Part shown: positions 40,125 through 48,982 of the stretch, in pieces | Numbering within the stretch: position 1 is the stretch's first letter | Layout: the number at the start of each line of letters is the position of its first letter | NCBI RefSeq assembly: GCF_000516555.1 | Contig: NZ_AZSJ01000003.1 | Location: forward strand, 1,751,584-1,815,583 | DNA from: Afipia sp. P52-10 | Lineage (GTDB): Bacteria; Pseudomonadota; Alphaproteobacteria; Rhizobiales; Xanthobacteraceae | Length of the DNA stretch: 64,000 nucleotides | Reading direction: 5' to 3' | Notes under the pieces: generated by a model | Told to the model about the DNA's origin: nothing | Databases searched by the model: none | Seen by the model: the letters and a program-made list of their open reading frames with translations, nothing else | Program-made: the position numbers and the translations under genes

Positions 40125-41534
40125 TTATGCGGCCGGTGCCGTCTCGGTTGACGGAAGTCCGGTCCGCAGCAGCTTGCGGATCGCGGGAGCTGCGGCCACA
40201 CTGCCTTTCTCGGCGAACGCTTCGTGGTTCGCTTCGATCTCGTCGAGTGCGTAGAGATAGTTGACCATCAGCCCGTGCGATTGCTGCAGGCCTTTGAGGG
40301 AGCGGTCGCCGAGGAAATCCAGCCGCTCCAGCCGCGCGCCATTGCCGAGGTGGAAGCGCGCGACCGGATCGATCTGCCGTCCACGCGCGTTGCGCGCCTG
40401 CAGGAAATAGTAGGCCGCGGCCGGCAGCAGCACCGCCTGCAGCTTTTCAGCCGCCTCCGCATTGTCCTGCCAGCCCGGTTGGTCGAGCAGCTTCAGCGTC
40501 TCTTTTGCGGCAGTGTTCAGGAACGCTGGTGTTTCCGCCGCGCGTTCGCCGGCAAGCCAGTTCGCGAACTCGGGCACCGGCGAGAGTGTAACGAAGGTCT
40601 GCAGATTAGGCAGCTCGCGCTTCAGTTCCTCCACCACCTGCTTGATCAGGAAGTTGCCGAAGGAAATGCCGCCGAGGCCCTTCTGGGTGTTGGAGATCGA
40701 GTAGAAGACCGCGGTGGTCGCTTCGGTTGCGGCGATCGGCGTGCGAGCGAGGTCGAGCAGGGGGGCGATTGCACCGGGAATGTCCTTGGTGAGTGCAACC
40801 TCGACGAAGATCAGCGGTTCGTCCACCAACTGCGGATGAAAGAAGCCGTAGCAGCGGCGGTCCGCGGGGGCGAGACGGTTGCGCAGGTCATCCCAGTTCT
40901 CGATCGCGTGCACCGCCTCGTAGCGGATGATCTTTTCCAGGATATTGGCCGGTGTCGTCCAGTCGATCCGTCGCAGCACGAGAAATCCTCGATTGAACCA
41001 GGATGCAAACAGGTGAACGAAATCGCTGTCCACCAGCTTGAATTGGGGATTGTCGGATGCGTTCGCCAGCAACGCTTCGCGCATTCGCAACAGTGCGGCG
41101 GTGCCGCCGGGGGCGAGATTGAGACGGCGGAAGAGTTCCTGACGGCGCGGCTCGGCAGCATCGTGTACGGCCTTTACGGCGCCGGCATCGAAATCGCTCG
41201 CCTGCAGATGGGCGATCGCCTGCTCGATGCGCTCGCGCTCGGGGCCGAAGCGGTCGGCCAGCGCCTTCAAGAAGGCGATGCGATCGGGCGTTGCCGCCGA
41301 CGTATAGCCGGCAAGCAGGGTCTGCGCGAGAGCGACGCCGGTGGCTTCACCGCGCCGCGACAGCAGCGCCTCGCCAAGCTCGATCAGTTCGGTTTGCGAC
41401 ATCGGGGCGACGCCGGCGGTGCCGAAGCGTCCGCCGAGGAGCGCGCGGCCGCGCTCGGTCAGCGTGTTCAGGAGCTCGCTCAGAAAAGCCGGAGCGCGCT
41501 CGAATCCGCGGGCTTGCGATCGGGGTCGGGTCAT
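40125..41534 (-). CDS. malonyl-CoA decarboxylase
   Basis: Converts malonyl-CoA to acetyl-CoA and CO2; 469 aa. The N-terminal helical domain (about 1-150; LSELLNTLTERGRALLGG) is followed by a GNAT-like catalytic domain containing CYGFFHPQLVDEPLIFVEVALT, ATTAVFYSISNTQKGLGGISFGNFLI with the catalytic His/Ser region, and LSPVPEFANWL. ATG 41534 is preferred; 41552 is also possible. It is divergent from ridA (239 nt). Just beyond the stop (40088-40121) an imperfect hairpin, with arms related to GGCGATCGC, may terminate transcription. No matB or matC transporter gene is adjacent. Confidence 0.93.
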   Translation of the reverse strand: MTRPRSQARGFERAPAFLSELLNTLTERGRALLGGRFGTAGVAPMSQTELIELGEALLSRRGEATGVALAQTLLAGYTSAATPDRIAFLKALADRFGPERERIEQAIAHLQASDFDAGAVKAVHDAAEPRRQELFRRLNLAPGGTAALLRMREALLANASDNPQFKLVDSDFVHLFASWFNRGFLVLRRIDWTTPANILEKIIRYEAVHAIENWDDLRNRLAPADRRCYGFFHPQLVDEPLIFVEVALTKDIPGAIAPLLDLARTPIAATEATTAVFYSISNTQKGLGGISFGNFLIKQVVEELKRELPNLQTFVTLSPVPEFANWLAGERAAETPAFLNTAAKETLKLLDQPGWQDNAEAAEKLQAVLLPAAAYYFLQARNARGRQIDPVARFHLGNGARLERLDFLGDRSLKGLQQSHGLMVNYLYALDEIEANHEAFAEKGSVAAAPAIRKLLRTGLPSTETAPAA

Positions 41535-41773
41535 CGGGACATCCACCTGCAATTGTCACCAACCGACGGCATGGTAGCATCGAAAGCCGCTGTGGTCTCA
41601 TAGACAAAAATTGAATGACCGCTTTGCGCCACGCGCGCCGGTCTCAACCCTCCGGTCTAAAACTTCCAGGAACGGCGTTGCGATTGATAGGATAGATTTT
41701 AAGCTTGCCTTGCCGATCCTTGCCGAATTGTGACGCAATCGGATCGGCGTTTATGGCCGGAAAGGGAACAACG

Positions 41774-42145
41774 ATGAGCAGTCAGAGCGCGGCGGCGGCA
41801 GGTTTCAGCAACGCCGTCGAGGTGCGGGGTCCGCAGCGGACGCTTTACATCGCGGGCCAGGTGGCGAGTTTCGATGACGGGCGGATCCCCGGCAACATTG
41901 AGGCCCAGTGTCACCTGATCTGGGACAAGATCGAGAAACTGCTGCAGGACGCGACGATGACCTTGAGTGATGTGGTGAAGACGACCGTCTTCCTCACCTC
42001 TGCCGACGATGTCGACGCGTTCCGCAGGGTGCGCGCGCAGCGTCTGGGGGATGTCAAACCCGCGTCGACGCTGGTCGTTGTCTCTGCGTTGGTGCGACCT
42101 GAGTTTCGGGTCGAGATCGAGGCGATCGCCAGCAAGGCCGAGTGA
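41774..42145 (+). CDS. RidA family protein (reactive intermediate deaminase-like)
   Basis: YjgF/YER057c/UK114-fold trimeric protein, 123 aa; archetypal RidA hydrolyses reactive enamines/imines from PLP enzymes. Seen here are TLYIAGQVASFDDGRIPG, IEAQCHLIWDKIEKLL, DVVKTTVFLTSADDV and KPASTLVVVSALVRPEFRVEIEAIA, the last being the family signature, but the catalytic Arg of RidA sits in the VRPEF stretch only by position. ATG 41774 follows AAAGGGAACAACG. It is convergent with the crotonase pair; a REP-like hairpin lies in between. Confidence 0.88.
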   Translation: MSSQSAAAAGFSNAVEVRGPQRTLYIAGQVASFDDGRIPGNIEAQCHLIWDKIEKLLQDATMTLSDVVKTTVFLTSADDVDAFRRVRAQRLGDVKPASTLVVVSALVRPEFRVEIEAIASKAE

Positions 42146-42166
42146 GGAAGCGCGTTGCGAAAAGGA

Positions 42167-42191
42167 GATGGCCGGGACATGCCCGGCCATC
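42167..42191. repeat. REP-like GATGGCCGGG hairpin between ridA and a crotonase gene
   Basis: GATGGCCGGG (42167-42176), loop ACATG, CCCGGCCATC (42182-42191). Second copy of the palindrome at 8200-8224, here between two convergent genes where it can act as a transcript end for both. Confidence 0.75.
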
Positions 42192-42221
42192 GTGAGAAGG
42201 AGCGAACGTTCTCGGGCCGGA

Positions 42222-43016
42222 TCAGCGGCCCTTGAACTTGGCGGGGCGCTTTTCGAGAAACGCGGAGACGCCTTCGCGGAAGTCCTCAGCGGCACCGGCG
42301 CGCTTCTGCATCTGCACCTCGAGGTCGAGCTGCTCCTCATAGGAGTTGTGCTCGCTTTCCCAATAGAGCGTGCGGATCATCGACAGCGCGATGGTCGGGC
42401 CGTTGGCAAGTTCAATCGCGAGCTTCTTGGTTTCGGCCGCAAGCTCGGCATCATCGAACACGCGGTTGATCAGGCCCCATTCCAGCGCCTTCTCCGCGGG
42501 CAGCCGCTCGCCCAGCAGCGACAGCTCGACCGCGCGCGCCTTGCCGACCAAGCGCGGCAGCAGCCAGGTCGAGCCGCAATCGGGCACGAGGCCGATGCGG
42601 CGGAATGCCTGCAGGAAGTAGGCCGAGCGTGCGGCGAGGATGATATCGCCCATCAAGGCGAAGCTCATGCCGGCGCCTGCGGCCGGGCCGTTGACCGATG
42701 TGATCAGCGGGCAGTGCAGGTTGCGCAACCGCCGCAGGTACGGGTGAAAGGCCGTTTCGAGCGTCGAGCCGGCGCTGCGCCGGATCTGGTTGTTCTGATC
42801 GTTGCGTCCCTGCAGATTGGCTCCGGTGCAGAACGCACGGCCTGCGCCGGTCAGTACCACGCAGCGCACTTGGTCCTTTTTGTCCTCGATGACGTCGAGC
42901 GCTTCCGATAAGCCGCCGAGCATATCGACGGATACGGCATTCAGAACCTCCTGGTGGTCCATCTTGATCGTCGCGACCAGCGAATCGATCTCCAGCGTGG
43001 CGTGCTTGAACTGCAT
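42222..43016 (-). CDS. enoyl-CoA hydratase/isomerase (PaaG-like), tandem copy 1
   Basis: Crotonase-fold protein of 264 aa. Oxyanion-hole strand LTGAGRAFCTGANLQGRND, second strand NGPAAGAGMSFALMGDI, and the RIGLVPDCGSTWLLPRLVG segment, where Asp replaces the hydratase Glu as in PaaG-type ring/enoyl isomerases. ATG 43016 has GAGGAAACC before it. It is about 75 percent identical by hand alignment to the next gene upstream (43194-43985), so the two are a tandem duplication. Likely role: oxidation of CoA thioesters; precise substrate unknown. Confidence 0.9.
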   Translation of the reverse strand: MQFKHATLEIDSLVATIKMDHQEVLNAVSVDMLGGLSEALDVIEDKKDQVRCVVLTGAGRAFCTGANLQGRNDQNNQIRRSAGSTLETAFHPYLRRLRNLHCPLITSVNGPAAGAGMSFALMGDIILAARSAYFLQAFRRIGLVPDCGSTWLLPRLVGKARAVELSLLGERLPAEKALEWGLINRVFDDAELAAETKKLAIELANGPTIALSMIRTLYWESEHNSYEEQLDLEVQMQKRAGAAEDFREGVSAFLEKRPAKFKGR

Positions 43017-43193
43017 GGTTTCCTCTTCTGTTGTCGCGGGGTCCTCTGAAACGCCCACGCTGCACCCGGTGCCGGAGATTACGGGGAAATCGTCCGGCAT
43101 TTCAAACGGTGTTGGCATGACCGGCACGCGGAGAGCCATGTCGGCAATACGAACGGCACTGCCTGTGCCTCCCGATTTCGCAAGGTGCGACTC

Positions 43194-43985
43194 TTAGCGG
43201 CCGCTGAATCTCGCCGGACGCTTTTCGAGGAAAGCTGCGACGCCCTCGCGGAAGTCGTCCGCGGCGCCGGCTCGCCTTTGCGTCTGCACTTCGCGGTCGA
43301 GCTGCTCCTCGTAGGAGGTGTGCTCGCTTTCCCAGTAGAGCCTGCGGATGCCGGCGAGGGCGACGGTCGGCCCGTTCGCGAGTTCGGCCGCGATCCTTCG
43401 GGTCTCGGCGGCGAGGTCGGCATCATCGACCACCCGGTTGATCAGTCCCCATTCCAGTGCCTTGTCCGCCGGCAGTTTCTCTCCGAGCAGCGACAGTTCG
43501 ACGGCGCGCGCCTTGCCGATCAGCCGCGGCAGCTGCCAGGTCGAGCCGCAATCGGGCACGAGGCCGATCCGGCGGAACGCCTGCAGGAAATAGGTCGAAC
43601 GCACGGCGATGACGATGTCGGCCATCAGTGCGAAGGCCATGCCGCCGCCGGCTGCCGGGCCGTTCACCGAGGCCACCAGCGGGCAGTGTAAGTCGCGCAA
43701 GCGGCGTAGGAACGGATGATAGGCCGTTTCCAGCGTCGCGCCGGCGTTCGGGGATTTCTTGCTTGGATCGTTGCGGCCCTGCAAATTGGCGCCGGCGCAG
43801 AACGCCTTGCCCGCGCCGGTCAAGACCACGCAGCGGATTTGGTCGCGCTTGTCTTCGATCACGTTCAGCGCGTCGGTCAACCCGCCCAGCATCTCGAGCG
43901 AAATTGCGTTCATGACCTCCGGGTGGTTCATCGTCAACGTGGCGATGTGACCGTCGATCTCCAGCGTTGCGCGCGCGAACTGCAT
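43194..43985 (-). CDS. enoyl-CoA hydratase/isomerase (PaaG-like), tandem copy 2
   Basis: Paralogue of the downstream gene, 263 aa, same strand, 177 nt apart. Shared blocks include GAGKAFCAGANLQGRND, NGPAAGGGMAFALMADI and LVPDCGSTWQLPRLIGK, with Asp at the PaaG position. Differences concentrate around residues 75-85. ATG 43985 is the family start (MQFARATLEIDG). It is divergent from the SDR at 44159. Retention of two close copies side by side suggests recent duplication with possible substrate split. Confidence 0.9.
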   Translation of the reverse strand: MQFARATLEIDGHIATLTMNHPEVMNAISLEMLGGLTDALNVIEDKRDQIRCVVLTGAGKAFCAGANLQGRNDPSKKSPNAGATLETAYHPFLRRLRDLHCPLVASVNGPAAGGGMAFALMADIVIAVRSTYFLQAFRRIGLVPDCGSTWQLPRLIGKARAVELSLLGEKLPADKALEWGLINRVVDDADLAAETRRIAAELANGPTVALAGIRRLYWESEHTSYEEQLDREVQTQRRAGAADDFREGVAAFLEKRPARFSGR

Positions 43986-44158
43986 GGGCCTCTCCCAGTT
44001 GACGTGGGCTTGTCGGCGCCCACTCTCGGCGTGAGCATAAGAGCAAGACGTGGTTTTGTTCAAATCGGATTGCGATGTTGCTCGTTTGATTTTGCGGCGG
44101 CAATTGTCCATGGTGTTGGCGAACGAACCATCGACGATACATGTACGGGTAGGAAACC

Positions 44159-44938
44159 ATGAGCCTTTTCGATTTGTCCGGCCGCGTTGCGGTCATCACG
44201 GGCGGCAATGGTGGCATCGGCCTCGGCTATGCGCAGGGACTGGCGGCGCAGGGCTGCACGGTGTCGATCTGGGGCCGCAACGAGACCAAGAACGCAGCCG
44301 CCCTGGCGACGATCACGAAGGCGGGCGGCAAAGGCGAGGCGCGGGTTTGCGACGTCAGTGATCCAGCATCAGTGAAGCAGGCGATGGCCGCCGTGGTCGA
44401 CAAGTATGGCCGCGTCGATGGCTGCTTTGCCAACGCCGGCATCGGCGGCGGCGGACGCCGCCCGTTCATCGATCGCACCGAGCAGGAGTGGCGGACGATG
44501 TTTGCCACCAATCTCGACGGTGTGTTCCATGTGTTTCAGGCGGCAGCCCGCCACATGACCGAGCGTGCGGCGAAGGGCGACAAGTTCGGGCGGCTGGTGG
44601 CCACCTCCAGCATGGCCTCGCTGTTCGGCACCGCGCAGAACGAGCATTATGCCGCGACCAAATCGGCAATCAACGCCATGATCCGTGCGCTTGGTGTCGA
44701 GCAGGCGCGTTATGGCATCACCGCGAATGCGATCCTCCCCGGTTGGATCAAGAGTGAGATGACCGCGGGCGCGATGGCCAACGACAAGTTCGTCGGCAAC
44801 GTCATGCCGCGCATTCCGATGCGCCGCTTCGGCGACCCGGAAGACTTCAGCGGCATCGCCGTCTATCTCATGAGCAAGGCCTCGTCGTACCACACCGCCG
44901 ATCTGTTCGTGATCGACGGCGGGTACTCGGCGTTCTGA
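44159..44938 (+). CDS. SDR family oxidoreductase
   Basis: Classical short-chain dehydrogenase, 259 aa. Cofactor motif TGGNGGIGLGYA, NAGIGGGG, and catalytic Ser-Tyr-Lys in ATSSMASLFGTAQNEHYAATKSAIN; then ANAILPGWIKSEMTAGA. The Arg and Asn after the second beta strand (WGRNETK) favour NADP. It is divergent from the tandem crotonases and convergent with the CinA-type gene, suggesting a role in the same CoA-acid catabolism, but no substrate can be read off. Confidence 0.9.
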   Translation: MSLFDLSGRVAVITGGNGGIGLGYAQGLAAQGCTVSIWGRNETKNAAALATITKAGGKGEARVCDVSDPASVKQAMAAVVDKYGRVDGCFANAGIGGGGRRPFIDRTEQEWRTMFATNLDGVFHVFQAAARHMTERAAKGDKFGRLVATSSMASLFGTAQNEHYAATKSAINAMIRALGVEQARYGITANAILPGWIKSEMTAGAMANDKFVGNVMPRIPMRRFGDPEDFSGIAVYLMSKASSYHTADLFVIDGGYSAF

Positions 44939-44947
44939 GCAGGCCAG

Positions 44948-44971
44948 GAGAGGCGGGCAATCCCGCGTCTC
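44948..44971. terminator. hairpin between convergent SDR and cinA-type genes
   Basis: GAGAGGCGGG (44948-44957), loop CAAT, CCCGCGTCTC (44962-44971): 9 of 10 pairs. It lies between two stops with no T-run, so it is a candidate shared 3' hairpin only. Confidence 0.45.
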
Positions 44972-44979
44972 GAAGGACC

Positions 44980-45489
44980 TTAGCGCTCCAGCTCCTGCAG
45001 CAGGAAGGTCAACGCGCCATTGGCGAAATCAAGCATGTTGTCGAGACGGTTGCCCTTGCCGGTTTCCAGCGTCATCGCGCTCTCGCGGAGGTTCATGCCG
45101 ACCTTGCCGACGACGGCGAAGCAACTGTGGCCAGCGGCGTCGCCATAGCTGTTGCCGAGTCCTTGCGCGTTCGGCGGGCCGGCCGCACCGGCCTCGGCGA
45201 TCCCCCAGGTGGTGTCGAACTGTTCGCGGATGCGGTTGGCGTGGATCAGCACGTAAGGTTCGGTCGAGGATCGCAGGCCGGGCGCCAGTCCTTCGAGACC
45301 GAGCAGATGGCGCCGTGCATGGCGGGTATAGACCACGGCGCCGCCCATGAAATACTTCGACGCGCCGGGCACAGCCAGCAGCGCCGCCGAGATCAGGCCG
45401 CCGGCGGATGATTCCGCCACCGCGATGGTGTGCTTCTTCTCGAACAGCTTGGCCGCGACTTTTTCGGCGACCGGCATCAGTTCCTTCAT
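44980..45489 (-). CDS. CinA family protein (PncC-type nicotinamide-nucleotide amidohydrolase)
   Basis: A 169-aa stand-alone CinA C-terminal domain. The active-site region IAVAESSAGGLISAALLAVPGASKYFMGGAVVYTR matches the family (AES-TGG with Ser replacing Cys/Thr). GIAEAGAAGPPN and CFAVVG follow. Family members deamidate nicotinamide mononucleotide; that function is inferred. It lies downstream of the ketopantoate reductase-like gene on the same strand, 63 nt apart. Confidence 0.85.
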   Translation of the reverse strand: MKELMPVAEKVAAKLFEKKHTIAVAESSAGGLISAALLAVPGASKYFMGGAVVYTRHARRHLLGLEGLAPGLRSSTEPYVLIHANRIREQFDTTWGIAEAGAAGPPNAQGLGNSYGDAAGHSCFAVVGKVGMNLRESAMTLETGKGNRLDNMLDFANGALTFLLQELER

Positions 45490-45552
45490 GTTCGTTCTTG
45501 CCTGTTCTTGCTTGTGGTTGTTGCTGCGGTGACGTGGGGGGCCGGCGGTGCG

Positions 45553-46605
45553 TTAGCCGGAGAGGTGACGCTTGTCCGGCTTGAGTTCGCCGCGCTCGAC
45601 CTTCTTGACGATGTCGGTGAGCAGGGCGTTGGCGGGGGTGGCGATGCCGACCTGTTTGCCGCGTTCGACGACGAGGCCGTTCATGAACTCGATCTCGGTG
45701 CGGCGGCCCTTCACCATGTCCTGCCCCATCGAGGGGCGATGCTCGCCGCCGCCGGGCTTCCTGATGGAATCGAGGCGGTTCTCGTCGTAGAGGCGCTTGG
45801 CGTCCGCGTCGCCCTCACCGGCGCGGGCGATGATCTCCGGCGACAGGTGGTGCATCTCCTCCAGCGTGTGACCGAGCGCCTGGCCGACGCGGATCGCTTC
45901 GCTGCCGAGCCGCGCCATGAACTGGCGCAGGCCGTCATCGGCGATGGTGTCGCGGCTTTTCAGTCCGGTGCAGGCGGACACGCCGTTGCCCATCACGTTG
46001 AGCACCAGCTTGGTCCAGCGTTCGCTGGCGAGGTCCGTCGTCATCAGCGCGCTGTCGGTGAGCGCGACGAGGTCGCGCACCTGCTTGACGCGCTCGGTGA
46101 TGGTGCCGTCGGGCTGGCCGACGCGAAACACAGTATGCGCATCGCCGCTCTTGCCGGCGGCGCGAAACACCTGGCCGGGCCCGGTCAGCTCGACGGTGAT
46201 CGAGCTTGCGATCGAGCCGAGTGTCTTGTCCTCGCCGACGATGCTCGCGATCACCGGCTCGTTGATGCAGTTCTGCAGCGAGACGACATAGCCGTCCGCG
46301 GCGAGATACGGCTTGATCATTTCGGTCGACCAGGCGGTGTCGTAGGACTTCATGCAGATGAAAGCGATATCGACCGGCGCTTCCTTGGCGAGGCCCTGGA
46401 CGTCGGTGATGTGCATGGCGCGCACCGGCACGTTGAACGGCGCGACGTCTTTCAAGTGCGTTACCGTCAGGCCGGCGGCGCGCATCGCCTCCACATGCGC
46501 GGGCCAGCCGTCGATGAAGGTGACATCGTGGCCGGCTTGCGCGATGTGGGCGCCGACATAACCGCCGACCGCGCCGGCGCCGACAATGGCAATGCGTGGG
46601 GACAT
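45553..46605 (-). CDS. 2-dehydropantoate 2-reductase (ketopantoate reductase) family protein
   Basis: NADP-dependent PanE/ApbA fold, 350 aa. Rossmann motif IAIVGAGAVGGYVGAHIAQAGH at the start, then AFICMKSYDTAWSTEMI (central Lys of the active site), SLQNCINEP, and the C-terminal helical domain with SMGQDMVKGRRTEIEFMNG. It is longer than E. coli PanE (303 aa) and fits the larger family members that act on other 2-oxoacids, so true ketopantoate reduction is uncertain. It sits between a CinA-type gene and an SDR on one strand. Confidence 0.87.
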   Translation of the reverse strand: MSPRIAIVGAGAVGGYVGAHIAQAGHDVTFIDGWPAHVEAMRAAGLTVTHLKDVAPFNVPVRAMHITDVQGLAKEAPVDIAFICMKSYDTAWSTEMIKPYLAADGYVVSLQNCINEPVIASIVGEDKTLGSIASSITVELTGPGQVFRAAGKSGDAHTVFRVGQPDGTITERVKQVRDLVALTDSALMTTDLASERWTKLVLNVMGNGVSACTGLKSRDTIADDGLRQFMARLGSEAIRVGQALGHTLEEMHHLSPEIIARAGEGDADAKRLYDENRLDSIRKPGGGEHRPSMGQDMVKGRRTEIEFMNGLVVERGKQVGIATPANALLTDIVKKVERGELKPDKRHLSG

Positions 46606-46616
46606 CGTTGCTCCGA

Positions 46617-47489
46617 TCAGGTGCGCTGGGCGCGATCTTTCTTGTTCTGAGCCTCGATCGAATCGCGGGCCCGCTTCCAGTCATCGTCGCTCCAATTGCG
46701 CAGCTCGTAGAAGCCCGCGCCGGTCGCGAGCGCCTGAGCGCCGTCGAGTGCGATGGTCTCGCCGTTGATCCAGTCGCAGCCGCCGGAGATCAGGAAGGTC
46801 GCGAGGTTTTCCAGCTCCTCCATCGTGCCGACGCGTCCCATCGGATTGACGCGTTTGGTGCGGGTGCCGGGCTCCTCGCCCGGATTGAGGCGCTTGCTCA
46901 TACCTTCGGTGGGAATCTCGCCCGGTGCGATCGCGTTCAGGCGGATGCCGTAGCGGCCCCATTCGGTGGCGAGCGACATGGTCATTGCATGCACCGCGGA
47001 TTTGCTCATCGCGGAAGGCACCACGAACGGGCTGCCGTTGCGCACCCAGGTCGTGACGATCGAGACGACATTGCCGCGATGCCTGCCTTCGATCCAGCGC
47101 TTGCCGACCGCCTGCGTCACATAGAACGTGCCGTGCATGACGATATTGGCGATAGCATCGAAGCCGCGCGGGCTGAGGTCCTGCGTGCGCGAGATGAAGT
47201 TGCCGGCTGCGTTGTTGATCAGGTCGGAGAGCGGCCCGGTCTCGAAGATGGTGCCGACCATGTGATCGACCGCGGCCGCGTCGCGAATGTCGACGCCGTG
47301 GCTGACCACCTTGCCGCCATGGGCCTTCATCAGCTCGGTCGCGGTGTCGTCGCACACCGCCTTGCGGCGACCGCAGATGTGCACCTCGGCGCCGAGGCTG
47401 AGAAAACGCGAAGCCATCGCCTTGCCGAGGCCGGTGCCGCCGCCGGTGACCAGAATGCGCCTGTCCTTCAGAAGGCCGTTCGCGAACAT
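46617..47489 (-). CDS. SDR family oxidoreductase (2,4-dienoyl-CoA reductase-like)
   Basis: A 290-aa short-chain dehydrogenase. Cofactor motif LVTGGGTGLGKAMASRFLSLGAEV, then NNAAGNFISRTQDLSPRGFDAI, which matches the NNAAGNF signature of DECR/PhaB-like peroxisomal-type dienoyl-CoA reductases. The catalytic Tyr of classical SDRs is replaced by Ser in the VVPSAMSKSAVHAM segment, also a dienoyl-CoA reductase trait. ATG 47489. It is 11 nt upstream of the ketopantoate reductase-like gene (probable operon) and divergent from the next crotonase. Confidence 0.88.
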   Translation of the reverse strand: MFANGLLKDRRILVTGGGTGLGKAMASRFLSLGAEVHICGRRKAVCDDTATELMKAHGGKVVSHGVDIRDAAAVDHMVGTIFETGPLSDLINNAAGNFISRTQDLSPRGFDAIANIVMHGTFYVTQAVGKRWIEGRHRGNVVSIVTTWVRNGSPFVVPSAMSKSAVHAMTMSLATEWGRYGIRLNAIAPGEIPTEGMSKRLNPGEEPGTRTKRVNPMGRVGTMEELENLATFLISGGCDWINGETIALDGAQALATGAGFYELRNWSDDDWKRARDSIEAQNKKDRAQRT

Positions 47490-47593
47490 GGGCAATCTCC
47501 AATCCCTGACCATACGTTTTTGAGAGATTGACTAAATCGCACCGAGGCCGTTCTGTGAAGGGATAAAGTTTTCAAAGAACGAGGAGACGATCG

Positions 47594-48397
47594 ATGGAGC
47601 ACCGCGTCAAGATCACCATGTCGGACGGCGTGGCCGATGTGCGTCTCGTGCGCGCCGACAAGATGAATGCGCTCGATACCGACATGGTGCAGGCGCTGGT
47701 CGCGGCATCCGAACGGTTGAAGACCGAGAAGGGTCTGCGCGCGGTCGTGCTCTCGGGCGAAGGTCGTGCGTTCTGCGCCGGTCTCGACATGGGCCGCTTC
47801 TCGGCGATGAAGGAGGGCGATGCGGGCGGCATCAGTGGCCGCGATCTGTCGGTGCGCACGCACGGCTTGACCAATCTCGCACAGCAGTCGGTGTGGGGAT
47901 GGCGGCAGGTGCCGGTGCCGGTGATCGCGGCGGTGCATGGCGTTGCCTTCGGCGGCGGCTGCCAGCTCGCGCTCGGCGCCGACATGCGCTTCCTCGCCGC
48001 CGATGCGCGCATGTCGATCATGGAGATGAAGTGGGGATTGGTGCCGGATATGGCCGGCACGCCGATCCTCGCGCGGCTGGTGCGCGACGACGTGCTGCGC
48101 GACCTCACCTTCACCGGGCGGATCTTCTCGGCGCAGGAGGCGCTCGGCTGGGGACTTGCGACACGCGTCTGCGACGATCCGTATGCGGCGGCGATGGAAG
48201 CCGCGCGCGAAATCGCCGGCAAGAACCCGCACGCGATCCGCGCCGCCAAGCAGATGCTCAACGATCTCGGCGGCGATCCCGGCCCGGCGCTGCTGGCGGA
48301 ATCGGTCGAGCAGATGAAGCTGATCGGCCAGCCGAACCAGCGTGAAGCGGTGCGGGCGAATCTCGAGAAGCGCGCGCCGAAGTTCGCAGACGTATAA
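47594..48397 (+). CDS. crotonase/enoyl-CoA hydratase family protein
   Basis: A 267-aa crotonase-fold protein. Oxyanion strands VLSGEGRAFCAGLDMGRF and AVHGVAFGGGCQLALGADMRF, then MSIMEMKWGLVPDMAGTPIL, where the Asp in VPDMAG takes the PaaG/isomerase position. The family annotation 'crotonase/ECH, CoA-binding' is firm; hydratase versus isomerase is not. It is divergent from the dienoyl-CoA reductase-like SDR (104 nt apart), hinting at joint control. A kilobase of dispersed repeats begins right after its stop. Confidence 0.9.
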   Translation: MEHRVKITMSDGVADVRLVRADKMNALDTDMVQALVAASERLKTEKGLRAVVLSGEGRAFCAGLDMGRFSAMKEGDAGGISGRDLSVRTHGLTNLAQQSVWGWRQVPVPVIAAVHGVAFGGGCQLALGADMRFLAADARMSIMEMKWGLVPDMAGTPILARLVRDDVLRDLTFTGRIFSAQEALGWGLATRVCDDPYAAAMEAAREIAGKNPHAIRAAKQMLNDLGGDPGPALLAESVEQMKLIGQPNQREAVRANLEKRAPKFADV

Positions 48398-48532
48398 AGC
48401 CGGACGGCTGATCGCAACCCGCGGCGTCGGGTGTTGGTCATAGAGGGACCGCGGCCGGACGCTGCGGGGGCTCATGAACCGACGTTCCGTAGCGGCTGAG
48501 TGTGTTGATGCGCTGCTCCATTCGCGGCCGTC

Positions 48533-48566
48533 GTTCCGGGACATCGCGAAGCGATGAGCCCGGAAC
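48533..48566. repeat. palindromic element, GTTCCGGG variant
   Basis: GTTCCGGG (48533-48540) and CCCGGAAC (48559-48566) enclose the inner stem CATCGC-GAA-GCGATG. Same architecture as the neighbouring ATTCCGGG elements with another inner stem. Confidence 0.7.
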
Positions 48567-48690
48567 CCAATACGTCCGGCGGGTGTGACGGCGCATGGCG
48601 CCGGTGACTTTGTTAGTAAAGCCCATCGGGCGCGCTGTTTCATATGATCCAAGATCACGGCCGTAGCGGCAGACTGATCAGCACAGGGGT

Positions 48691-48793
48691 TATGGATTCC
48701 GGGCTCGATGCTGCGCATCGCCCCGGAATGACGCCAAACGTGTTGCGCCCACCCAGCCTTCTGCGTTGTTTCGAACTTGCGGGTGTCGCTCGC
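48691..48793. repeat. long direct repeat, copy A
   Basis: Begins TATGGATTCCGGG, holds the hairpin ATTCCGGG...CGATGC-TGC-GCATCG...CCCGGAAT (48696-48729), then ACGCCAAA and ends GAACTTGCGGGTGTCGCTCGC. Nearly identical over its ends to copy B at 49242-49363. Confidence 0.8.
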
Positions 48794-48890
48794 ATTGGAA
48801 ATGCAACGCGTGAAAAAGAAGCCGTGAAGAGCCCGTAGAGCCCATCGTGCCATCTGGGGCCTCATGGTTCGAGACGCGATGCTGATTTGC

Positions 48891-48935
48891 GCATCATCCC
48901 ATCCGAAAACCGGTTCCCACTTTTCGGGATGATGC
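48891..48935. repeat. rhizobial-type palindrome GCATCATCCC...GGGATGATGC
   Basis: Perfect 10-bp outer arms (48891-48900 and 48926-48935) enclosing CCGAAAACCGGTTCCCACTTTTCGG. This resembles a palindrome family common in Rhizobiales genomes (from memory). It is embedded between CTCATGGTTCGAGACG (48861 on) and CTCCTCACCATG, a wider imperfect inverted repeat. Confidence 0.75.
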
Positions 48936-48982
48936 GTGCCGGGCTCCTCACCATGTTTCCAAGATGAGGCGCAGTGCTTCTC

